5,196 nucleotides of DNA, taken from contig JACQNA010000015.1 in NCBI GenBank assembly GCA_016203335.1, forward strand, positions 1 to 5,196, read 5' to 3'. The DNA comes from Candidatus Woesearchaeota archaeon. GTDB lineage: Archaea; Nanobdellota; Nanobdellia; Woesearchaeales; JACQNA01. Position 1 is the first letter of the stretch; each line of letters opens with the position of its first letter. Below, one piece after another: positions 1 to 5,196 of this stretch. Both the position numbers and the translations under genes were made by a program. The notes under the pieces are model-generated. The model had not been told where the DNA came from. It ran no database searches and saw only the letters and a program-made list of their open reading frames with translations.

Positions 1-23
1 GAGCTCCAGAAATAGGCACAATG

Positions 24-32
24 TTTATAAAT
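24..32 (+). promoter_or_regulatory. Archaeal TATA box of the SSB gene
   Basis: The sequence TTTATAAAT is a close match to the archaeal TATA-box consensus. Its centre (about position 28) lies 26 bp upstream of the ATG at 54, the usual distance from TATA box to transcription start. This predicts a transcript beginning at or next to the start codon, which is a leaderless mRNA. No Shine-Dalgarno-like sequence is seen just upstream of 54, which fits. The box also overlaps the alternative upstream ATG at 21, arguing against that start. Confidence 0.75.
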
Positions 33-53
33 GCCTGCCTCATTCTTCACTGT

Positions 54-455
54 ATGGCTATCAAAGACCTCAAGCCGAAGCAGGGAAACGTGACCATCAC
101 CGCTGATATCATCGAGAAAGGCGATGTCCGGGAATTCCAGAAGTTCGGGAAGGCGGGCAGGGTATGCAATGCCCGCATCAAGGATGCGACCGGGGAGATC
201 TCCATGACGCTGTGGAACGATGAGATTGACCAGGTGGAGATGGGAGATACCATCAGGATCGAGAACGGCTATGTGAATGAATGGCAGGGGGAGCTCCAGA
301 TATCTGCGGGGCGCTTTGGGAAGATTATTGTGGAGAAGCGCAGCGATTCCCCGGCGAAACAAACACCAGTTGCTGGGCAGGGGAGCGAGGAAAGCACTGC
401 TGACGATGATGCTGGCGAGGATGTTGAGACTTCTGACGAAGAAGAAGTGATATGA
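54..455 (+). CDS. Single-stranded DNA-binding protein, single OB fold (SOSS-B / crenarchaeal SSB type)
   Basis: This 133-residue protein is predicted to bind single-stranded DNA during replication, repair and recombination. Residues 1-93 read as one OB fold: an opening segment IKDLKPKQGNVTITADI, then a strand pattern with KDATGEISMTLWNDEIDQV, GDTIRIENGYV and NEWQGELQISAGRFGKI. This pattern is typical of archaeal SSBs related to human SOSS-B1/hSSB1 and Sulfolobus SSB. W54, Y73 and W77 are plausible base-stacking aromatics. Residues 94-133 form a low-complexity, strongly acidic tail (DDDAGEDVETSDEEEVI), as in many SSBs where the tail binds partner proteins. No zinc finger or second OB fold is present, so it is not a multi-domain RPA. 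The frame is open upstream to an ATG at 21, but I chose 54 because the OB fold begins there and a TATA box sits 26 bp upstream. The gene stands alone and reads toward the tRNA gene. Confidence 0.9.
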   Translation: MAIKDLKPKQGNVTITADIIEKGDVREFQKFGKAGRVCNARIKDATGEISMTLWNDEIDQVEMGDTIRIENGYVNEWQGELQISAGRFGKIIVEKRSDSPAKQTPVAGQGSEESTADDDAGEDVETSDEEEVI

Positions 456-464
456 TTCTTTCTT
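456..464 (+). terminator. Possible T-rich terminator after the SSB gene
   Basis: A pyrimidine-rich run (TTCTTTCTT) follows the SSB stop codon directly. Archaeal RNA polymerase often terminates at T-rich tracts without a hairpin. The run is broken by two C residues, so this is a weak call. It is the only T-rich tract between the SSB gene and the tRNA promoter. Confidence 0.3.
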
Positions 465-479
465 AAACCAAATCACAAC

Positions 480-489
480 TTATATAAAT
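480..489 (+). promoter_or_regulatory. Archaeal TATA box of the tRNA-Phe gene
   Basis: TTATATAAAT is a strong archaeal TATA box centred near 484.5. Transcription would start around 511, about 3 nt before the mature 5' end of the tRNA at 514. This spacing suggests the tRNA has its own promoter and is not only transcribed by readthrough from the SSB gene. Confidence 0.75.
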
Positions 490-513
490 CCGGCTGTGCC
501 TGCCTGCTGGTAT

Positions 514-603
514 GGGGACGTAGCTCAGCCTGGGAGAGCACTACGCTGAAGACGTAGGTGTCCCGTGTTCAAAAGCGAGAAGCGGAAAGTCACGGCGTCC
601 CCA
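514..603 (+). tRNA. tRNA-Phe (anticodon GAA) with a 16-nt insertion in the T loop
   Basis: Every cloverleaf element is present. The acceptor stem is GGGGACG/CGTCCCC (514-520 with 596-602, 7 perfect pairs). The D arm is GCTC/GAGC (523-526 with 536-539) with G18G19 in the loop. The anticodon stem is CTACG/CGTAG (541-545 with 553-557) around the loop CTGAAGA, with anticodon GAA at 548-550, so it reads Phe codons. G37 is present, as needed for wyosine-type modification. The variable loop is GTGTC and the T stem is CCGTG/CACGG (563-567 with 591-595). A603 is the discriminator base; CCA is not encoded. The T loop (568-590) is 23 nt instead of 7. Removing 16 nt (574-589) leaves TTCAAAT, a normal T loop, and a 74-nt tRNA. 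All stems are intact, so a spliced functional tRNA is far more likely than a pseudogene. Confidence 0.93.
574..589 (+). other. Predicted 16-nt tRNA intron at position 59/60 (T loop)
   Basis: The insertion folds with the exon bases beside it into a bulge-helix-bulge. T568-T569-C570 pair with G585-A586-A587, with A571/G584 as a mismatched fourth position. Three-nt bulges AAA (572-574) and AGT (588-590) flank this central helix. The intron itself closes as GC/GC (575-576 with 582-583) around a GAGAA loop. Cutting each bulge after its second base, as the archaeal splicing endonuclease does, removes exactly 574-589 and leaves the 7-nt loop TTCAAAT. The helix is weak (three Watson-Crick pairs plus a mismatch), so it is a relaxed motif. 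Shifting the cut by one to three bases would give TTCAAGT instead. The junction is inferred. Confidence 0.75.
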
Positions 604-605
604 TC

Positions 606-610
606 TTTTT
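606..610 (+). terminator. T5 terminator of the tRNA-Phe gene
   Basis: A run of five T residues starts 3 nt after the tRNA discriminator base, followed by CTTTATTA. Short T tracts are the standard intrinsic termination signal of archaeal RNA polymerase. The tract lies in the 12-bp gap between the tRNA and the stop codon of the convergent membrane-protein gene. Confidence 0.6.
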
Positions 611-615
611 CTTTA

Positions 616-2787
616 TTATACGCCCATTGCATTAAAGCGGAGGAACTGTCCGGCAATGAAATTGAAGAGCAGGATGATGGCGCCGGCAATCAGCACGTAC
701 AACACGATGCTTCTCACCATGTTCACCCCCAGCAGATACTTCTCATTCAGGGAGTCTGAGCCGTTCTCAATGCCATTGACCAGGATGGTGAGGATGTACA
801 CAATCTGCACCACATACAGCCCGACGATGATCTGAAAATAATACGAGGGGATGCCCTCCCCGAACAGCGTTGCAAACCCGAGCGGGGACTGCCCGGAGCT
901 TGCTGCCAGTCCGCTCATCTTGGCGCTGAGCTGACCGATGATGGTCGCTACCATGGAGGTGATGCCCACCACAATGCCCGCAATAATCGGAGCAAGAAAT
1001 GCAATCTGCGACCTCATGGATGAGATAACATCTTCCATGAGATCTTTCAGGCGCTCGTTGACCCTGTGGATCTCCCGGACATACCTTGCGATATTGGTCA
1101 ATGCCTGGGCTGCTGTCCGCGGCCCTTTCTTGACCGACTGAAGGAGCACTTTCATCGAGGAATCGATGATGTTGGAGGGAAAGCTTACCACTGCGCCCTG
1201 CTGGGGATTAAATATTGCTTCCTTGACGCTCATTCCCAGCCGCGAGATGTTGCTGCTGACCAGGGCGAAGAACCTGCCGGAGACACTGCCCTGCATGATG
1301 GCAGCGACTTTCCCGAATGCAATCTCCGCAGGAAGGTTGTCGCCCAGGCGATTGCCGAGCTGGAACAGGCCGGATGCAAACTCATTCTCCAGCTGCTCGA
1401 CATCACGCCTGATCTTCATTACATTCTTTGAGCGGAAATGATAGTATATGCCGATTCCCAGCCCGATGCTGAGCGGGATGAGCAGGCTCAGGAGAGTAGC
1501 GCCGATACCGTAGGGGCCGACAACTGTTCCTACGCGCGGACCCTCGCGCGCGGTGCTCTGATGGTAATCCAGGAAGCAGAACTGCCTGCCGCAGCTGCTT
1601 GCCTCGTCACTATCTCCAATTCCAAAATCAGCAAAATCAGGATTGACGAAGTGGATGATCACTGGCAGCAGGCCAATGAAGGCAAGCACCATGCCGATGA
1701 GCAATGCAATCCAGCGCGGGCTGAGCTGCACTTCAGCATTGCCTATCTTGATTATAATGTTCCGGTATTTCTTCACCTCGGGATTCATCTCTGAAATGTC
1801 AGTATCACCATATCCTGTTGGGCGCTTGGAAAGGATGGACTTGCCGAGATAGTACACTCCGATTGGCAGCGCAACATTATAGAGCATGGCGATATGGTAC
1901 CACTGCACCTCTTCCATGAAACTTACCATCAGGGGAAGGATCACTAATCCCAGGACAGGAAGGATAATGCCGATCATGTGGAGCATGGTCATGGGGCTCT
2001 TGAGGTTCTGCGCATAGTGCAGCATCTTCTCATAGGTTTCCTCAAGAATGACATCCAATGCCTTGTCTAATGATCCGAGGCGCGCGCCTTCTGCGCTTTC
2101 GTAGAGAGAGGACTCGATCAGGTGGAACGCCTCCACAAACTCCATGTTCCACTCGCGCCAGCTCTCCAGGTAGTGGTCCAATGACTCCTTGACCGAGTCA
2201 TATTTCCCGGTCTCAAAATCCCAAAGCACTTTCTTTAAGTCCAGGGAGAGCGGGGGGGCAAGATGCGCTGCAGCGAACTGGATGGCGTTTTCCAGATTCG
2301 AGGTATGGCGCATGTAGGTCACTACATAAAAGATGCAGAGCACCATCTGGTTGCTTGCTTTCAGGCGCCAGCTCTCTGCAAGGAACTCAGGCAGCTTCAT
2401 GAGCGGGTACACCAGCGATGCTCCGGCGATGAGGAAAAAAACAATGAAGAATGTGGACTGGAAGAGCACATAGCCGGCAAGCGATCCGATGATAAACAGG
2501 AGCAGCGGGGCAATCACTGCAAAGCTCACCGCGCCTGCCGGAGTCATCTCGAGATGGATGCTCTCCATGCTCTGCTGCATCCGCTCTGCGGTCACCTGGT
2601 CCGGCTTGAGCCTAATGACTTTTTCGCAGGCAGTGCACGCGCGCTCGTACCAGCCCAGATGCTTCGGCATAATCTCTTTCTTGAACTGCTGATAGTCCCT
2701 GCTCGTGATGTCCTGGAATGCGCTCTGCTTTGGGAGAGCGAGTTCCTGCTCGATCCGTTGCTGATAGCGCTCTTTCAGCCCTTTCAT
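616..2787 (-). CDS. Type II/IV secretion system F-domain membrane protein (TadC/ArlJ-like, tandem F domains)
   Basis: Predicted platform protein in the cytoplasmic membrane, which in pilus, archaellum and Tad systems couples the ATPase to subunit assembly. From the ATG at 2787 it has 723 residues. In order: a charged cytoplasmic N-terminus; TM helices near 87-109 and 111-130; a cytoplasmic helical F domain (about 146-266); TM 269-290, 296-315 and 359-381; an outside loop (382-425); TM 426-450; a second F domain (468-588); TM 592-619, 650-673 and 692-715. The two-F-domain layout is known in archaeal TadC-like proteins, whereas bacterial TadB and TadC are separate. The outside loop carries a Cys pair (SSCGRQFCF, about residues 399 and 404). 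The frame opens further upstream (ATGs at 2829 and 2838), but 2787 gives an ATGA overlap with the ATPase stop and has a GGAG 7 nt before it, so I prefer it. The family is clear; the exact machine served is unknown. Confidence 0.87.
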   Translation of the reverse strand: MKGLKERYQQRIEQELALPKQSAFQDITSRDYQQFKKEIMPKHLGWYERACTACEKVIRLKPDQVTAERMQQSMESIHLEMTPAGAVSFAVIAPLLLFIIGSLAGYVLFQSTFFIVFFLIAGASLVYPLMKLPEFLAESWRLKASNQMVLCIFYVVTYMRHTSNLENAIQFAAAHLAPPLSLDLKKVLWDFETGKYDSVKESLDHYLESWREWNMEFVEAFHLIESSLYESAEGARLGSLDKALDVILEETYEKMLHYAQNLKSPMTMLHMIGIILPVLGLVILPLMVSFMEEVQWYHIAMLYNVALPIGVYYLGKSILSKRPTGYGDTDISEMNPEVKKYRNIIIKIGNAEVQLSPRWIALLIGMVLAFIGLLPVIIHFVNPDFADFGIGDSDEASSCGRQFCFLDYHQSTAREGPRVGTVVGPYGIGATLLSLLIPLSIGLGIGIYYHFRSKNVMKIRRDVEQLENEFASGLFQLGNRLGDNLPAEIAFGKVAAIMQGSVSGRFFALVSSNISRLGMSVKEAIFNPQQGAVVSFPSNIIDSSMKVLLQSVKKGPRTAAQALTNIARYVREIHRVNERLKDLMEDVISSMRSQIAFLAPIIAGIVVGITSMVATIIGQLSAKMSGLAASSGQSPLGFATLFGEGIPSYYFQIIVGLYVVQIVYILTILVNGIENGSDSLNEKYLLGVNMVRSIVLYVLIAGAIILLFNFIAGQFLRFNAMGV

Positions 2788-5033
2788 CTTCCTGCTCCGC
2801 TGCTCTGCTTGATGCTGCGCTTGAGCCATTCGTTCCATTCAAAAAATATCCGCTTGGTATCCAAGCCAGCTTCTGCATTTACCTTGTCCGCAATCCGGTG
2901 AAACTCATCATTGCTTGCCACGACAAAATCCGCTTCCAGCAGGTCAGCCCTGCCCAGTTTTGCTGCATATTCCACAATCGCTTCTTTCACCTGCTTCCGC
3001 AACAGGATGTTCTGCCAGACCGCATCCCAGTTTCCTGCCCATTCCTTGACATTGGCGGCAATCTGCTTAAGGACATCGGATTCGCCGCTGATCAGCTCAG
3101 GGGTGGGAAGCAGCTGGTCTGCCTTGACATCATACTTCATCAGGTCCACAAACCCGTGCTCTGCCAAGGGATCATTTTCCCACTGTTTCCTGACTTCAGT
3201 GATCTGGGTTATCCTTCTGACGCGGTGCAGGCCGTCTGCGGTCCGCACCGGATTTGCCACAATAATCACATCTGTCGCCTTGAATGATGTTTTAGGCACT
3301 CCAAGGTCATTGACTACCCGGTCATACACCCCGTAGGGGGAATCGCCGTGAATCGTGCCTGCCACCACGTTTGCCATTGCTCCTACCCGCATGGCTTCAT
3401 ACAGTGCTCTGGCCTCAGTGCTTCTCACTTCTCCGATAATCAGGCTGGAATCTCCCATGCGGAGGGTTGTCCGGATGCCTTCGTCAGCGCTGACCTCTGT
3501 GGTTCCCCTGGTGAGCGCGGCAGCAACCTTCATCTGCTGGATATTATACCCGAGATTGCGCAGCGCAGAAACCGGCAGCTCTAAGGTATCTTCAATCGTG
3601 ATGATCCGGTACTTGCGCATGATCTCTACGAGGAGTGAGCTCAGGAATGCGGTCTTTCCCGCGCTTCTGGTGCCTGCGATCAGCATGGTCCTGCTGCCAT
3701 CAATGATGAAGCTGAGCAGCCCGGCACCCAGGCCATCAATCATCTTGTTCTTCATGAACAGGGGCAATGTCCATGGCTTATCCCGATGCCTGCGCAGCGC
3801 ATATGCCAGCCCGGTGGGGTTTAACGGCGGGGCAATCACCGCTACCCTTGCCCTTGAGCCGGGAAGGAGCAGCTCGGTATCCAGGATAGGGTTTGCCTCA
3901 TCCAGCGGCCTGCCGGACGCCATGCGGAGCTTTGACGCCCATGATTCCGCATCAGTGATCGTGGGATAGATGTTTGTCCTGCAGTCGCCGAAATCCTGAT
4001 GGACGATGAAAAGCGGTATCTTTCCCATGGGAGAGTTCAAGGTAACATCCTGGACCTTCTCATCCGCAAGCACGATTTCCAGCAGGCCAAAGCCAATCGT
4101 ATAGCGGACCAGAATGTCTGCCAAAATATCAATCTCCTTCACACGAAGCTGATAGCTGCGGGACTCTGCAAGCTCTTCTATCAGGTCATGGCTGATGTTG
4201 GAGAACACCTGGCGCGCGCGCTCGGGGTCCACAAACTCATTTTTGGTCGGGCTGTGCTCTGCCATGATCGTGCGGGCTGCATCAAGGATCTCGTATTGCT
4301 CCTCGCTGAGGGAGAATTCCGGCGGAATGATATGGTACAGGTATTGGACAGTGCCTGGCAGGCTGAAAATCGTTACCTGGGTGCTGCCAACCTGGTAGCT
4401 GTCTATCTCCTCTGCATCTATGGGAAACGCTGCCTGAAGCTTGGAGAACATGAAATCCGGCTTGACATCTGCATGGAATACCTGGCGGTAGAGCTCCCGC
4501 TTTCCCGGCTCATGGCCTGCCAATTGGCTTTCAACTGCCTGAATCAGCCTGGTCTTTCCGAGCATGCTCACCGCATATTTGAGCACTGCGGCGCTCTTCT
4601 GCAGGAGCTGCTGCCCGGATTCCTGGCGAATCTCTTCCTCTCTCACCATTCTCCTCATCATCACATAGCAGCCGATAGGATCTGCCTTCAATGTGTTCAG
4701 CAGCAGCTCCTGCAGCTTTGCGTACTGCTGCGGATTCTGCAAACCACCGTAGGAGATGATTTTTTCCTGGACAAACTGGCTCTGGAGCCGGGCAATCTCT
4801 GCGAGCATCTGTGTTTGCCCCTCATCATACTCATACTCCCTGCGCTGGGTATACACAATCTTTGTGATGTTCCCTGCTTCGCGGATGAGGTCTATGGTGC
4901 GGGCCATGACTGCCTCATCATCCTCCAGCGAAGGCACTCCGGGATAGGTGTCCATCGCTATCTTCAGGATAATTTCCTCTCCCTCGCGCACGACATCATA
5001 GGCGAATGCTTTGTCCTGGGTGAATAAGGGCAT
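2784..5033 (-). CDS. Type II/IV secretion system ATPase (VirB11/TadA/ArlI-like)
   Basis: This 749-residue protein is predicted to be the hexameric cytoplasmic ATPase that powers assembly of a pilus-like filament or secretion. All family motifs are visible. Walker A is GTRSAGKT (454-461). The Asp box is IITIEDTLELP (477-487). The Walker B region is SLIIGEVRS with the expected Glu at 535. The His box is AGTIHGDS (558-565). The N-terminal subdomain of the motor spans about 290-430, with LNSPMGKIPLFI and an Arg-rich stretch ending ALRRHRDKPW. Around 290 residues precede it, mostly charged and helical with no recognised motif. A helical tail of about 130 residues follows the core. The start at 5033 has GAGG 8 nt upstream and overlaps the RHH stop (TAATG). 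The stop overlaps the start of the TadC-like gene, so motor and platform are translated together. The family is secure. The subfamily (pilus, Tad or other) cannot be settled because no pilin is in view. Confidence 0.93.
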   Translation of the reverse strand: MPLFTQDKAFAYDVVREGEEIILKIAMDTYPGVPSLEDDEAVMARTIDLIREAGNITKIVYTQRREYEYDEGQTQMLAEIARLQSQFVQEKIISYGGLQNPQQYAKLQELLLNTLKADPIGCYVMMRRMVREEEIRQESGQQLLQKSAAVLKYAVSMLGKTRLIQAVESQLAGHEPGKRELYRQVFHADVKPDFMFSKLQAAFPIDAEEIDSYQVGSTQVTIFSLPGTVQYLYHIIPPEFSLSEEQYEILDAARTIMAEHSPTKNEFVDPERARQVFSNISHDLIEELAESRSYQLRVKEIDILADILVRYTIGFGLLEIVLADEKVQDVTLNSPMGKIPLFIVHQDFGDCRTNIYPTITDAESWASKLRMASGRPLDEANPILDTELLLPGSRARVAVIAPPLNPTGLAYALRRHRDKPWTLPLFMKNKMIDGLGAGLLSFIIDGSRTMLIAGTRSAGKTAFLSSLLVEIMRKYRIITIEDTLELPVSALRNLGYNIQQMKVAAALTRGTTEVSADEGIRTTLRMGDSSLIIGEVRSTEARALYEAMRVGAMANVVAGTIHGDSPYGVYDRVVNDLGVPKTSFKATDVIIVANPVRTADGLHRVRRITQITEVRKQWENDPLAEHGFVDLMKYDVKADQLLPTPELISGESDVLKQIAANVKEWAGNWDAVWQNILLRKQVKEAIVEYAAKLGRADLLEADFVVASNDEFHRIADKVNAEAGLDTKRIFFEWNEWLKRSIKQSSGAGR
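2795..2798 (-). promoter_or_regulatory. Ribosome-binding site deciding the membrane-protein start
   Basis: On the minus strand GGAG lies 7 nt before the ATG at 2787, inside the last codons of the ATPase gene. Together with the ATGA stop/start overlap, this supports translation starting at 2787 and coupled to the ATPase. The upstream ATGs at 2838 and 2829 would create overlaps of 46-55 bp, and I see no comparable site in front of them. Confidence 0.55.
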
Positions 5034-5170
5034 TAGGGCTTCCTCAGCTTTTCCAGAGCTATCTCTATCAGGTGCGACTTATTGCGATACTTAGTCCTGT
5101 CTTTCAGCTGCGCCTCAATCCATCTGATGAGGCTTTCATCAATCGTCGCGGATATGGGCTTCTTTGCCAT
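5033..5170 (-). CDS. Small ribbon-helix-helix DNA-binding protein (CopG/Arc/MetJ type)
   Basis: A complete 45-residue frame starts at the ATG at 5170 and ends with TAA overlapping the ATPase ATG by one base. It begins MAKKPISATIDESLIRW and continues with IEAQLKDRT, YRNKSHLIEIALEKL and RKP. This fits the RHH fold. The N-terminal strand KPISATID would pair in the dimer and enter the major groove. The first helix follows (about 12-26), then a turn with R29-N30-K31-S32, then the second helix (about 31-43). The typical RHH domain is 40-50 residues, so the protein is just the domain. RHH proteins usually repress their own operon or serve as antitoxins. No toxin gene is next to it; its partner in the operon is the secretion ATPase. 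I infer a transcriptional regulator of this operon. No Shine-Dalgarno sequence is seen before 5170, so the start may be leaderless. Confidence 0.85.
   Translation of the reverse strand: MAKKPISATIDESLIRWIEAQLKDRTKYRNKSHLIEIALEKLRKP
5042..5045 (-). promoter_or_regulatory. Ribosome-binding site of the ATPase gene
   Basis: On the minus strand GAGG, within TGAGGAAG, lies 8 nt before the ATG at 5033 and inside the 3' end of the RHH gene. It supports the chosen ATPase start and internal initiation on a shared mRNA. Confidence 0.55.
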
Positions 5171-5177
5171 CTGGTTA

Positions 5178-5196
5178 TATGATAAAATATATCATA
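5178..5196. promoter_or_regulatory. Perfect palindrome, candidate RHH operator at the operon promoter
   Basis: TATGATA and TATCATA form a perfect inverted repeat of 7-bp arms around a 5-bp AT centre. It sits 7 bp upstream of the RHH start codon and runs to the last base of the window, so it may be longer. RHH repressors bind short inverted or direct repeats over their own promoters, which makes this a good operator candidate. It is entirely AT-rich apart from one G/C pair per arm, so it could also contain or border a TATA element. A TATA box for a start near 5170 would centre near 5196, at or past the edge. Confidence 0.5.

Noticed and set aside
1..300. Direct repeat GAGCTCCAGA at 1-10 and 291-300
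   Set aside because: Ten bases only; one copy is ordinary coding sequence of the SSB (ELQ). Probably chance; no flanking mobile-element features.
514..603. tRNA gene as an integration (att) site explaining the T-loop insertion
   Set aside because: No integrase, no repeated tRNA 3' end in the window, and the insertion is only 16 nt with intron geometry.
514..603. tRNA pseudogene
   Set aside because: All four stems are fully paired, G18G19, U33 and G37 are present, and promoter and T5 terminator are intact; excision of the 16 nt gives a normal tRNA.
565..759. Plus-strand open frame starting within the tRNA gene
   Set aside because: It begins in the T arm of the tRNA and continues antisense to the membrane-protein gene; no start signals and no protein-like pattern.
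2839..2846. T6 run on the minus strand near the end of the ATPase gene as a slippage site fusing the ATPase to the platform protein
   Set aside because: The platform frame meets a TGA at 2841-2839 right after the run, so slippage there into that frame would terminate rather than fuse the proteins.
2263..2901. Plus-strand open frame (212 codons) opposite the platform-protein gene
   Set aside because: Antisense to the conserved coding strand, rich in His, Cys and Leu with no recognisable fold, and no promoter or ribosome-binding site seen.
3999..5027. Long plus-strand open frame (342 codons) opposite the ATPase gene
   Set aside because: It lies fully antisense to a gene with intact Walker A, Walker B, Asp and His boxes. 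Its composition (Leu, His and Cys rich, no domain pattern) is that of an antisense shadow.
5033..5170. RHH protein as the antitoxin of a toxin-antitoxin pair
   Set aside because: The coupled downstream gene is a large secretion ATPase, not a small toxin; a toxin upstream of 5196 cannot be excluded but is not in view.

Overview
The window looks archaeal. The signs are: TATA-box promoters about 26 bp upstream of a leaderless start codon and of a tRNA; a tRNA gene with no encoded CCA and a short insertion shaped like a bulge-helix-bulge intron; a SOSS-B/crenarchaeal-type single-stranded DNA-binding OB-fold protein; and an archaeal-type secretion ATPase paired with a tandem TadC-like membrane protein. 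By eye the base composition is about half G+C. I cannot assign a phylum. A non-canonical tRNA intron would suit Thermoproteota or a DPANN/ARMAN-type lineage with a broad-specificity splicing endonuclease, but that is inference.

Left end (1-615, + strand): a TATA box drives a leaderless gene for a 133-residue SSB with one OB fold and an acidic tail. A second TATA box drives a tRNA-Phe(GAA) gene. Its cloverleaf is complete, but the T loop is 23 nt instead of 7. The extra 16 nt fold with the flanking exon bases into a bulge-helix-bulge, placing an intron at tRNA position 59/60. A T5 tract follows the tRNA.

Rest of the window (616-5196, - strand): three genes read right to left with overlapping stops and starts. 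First is a 45-residue ribbon-helix-helix (RHH) DNA-binding protein. Its stop overlaps the start of a 749-residue VirB11/TadA-type ATPase (TAATG). The ATPase stop in turn overlaps the likely start of a 723-residue polytopic protein with two type II secretion F (TadC/ArlJ-like) domains (ATGA). A perfect 7-5-7 palindrome lies 7 bp upstream of the RHH gene, at the window edge, and is a candidate operator.

Taken together, the minus-strand genes look like the motor and platform of a type IV pilus-like or secretion machine, possibly under an autoregulated RHH switch. No pilin, prepilin peptidase or secreted substrate is visible. The operon runs head-on into the tRNA gene with only 12 bp between them, so its mRNA 3' end may be antisense to tRNA-Phe. 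There is no gene-free stretch longer than 300 bp.
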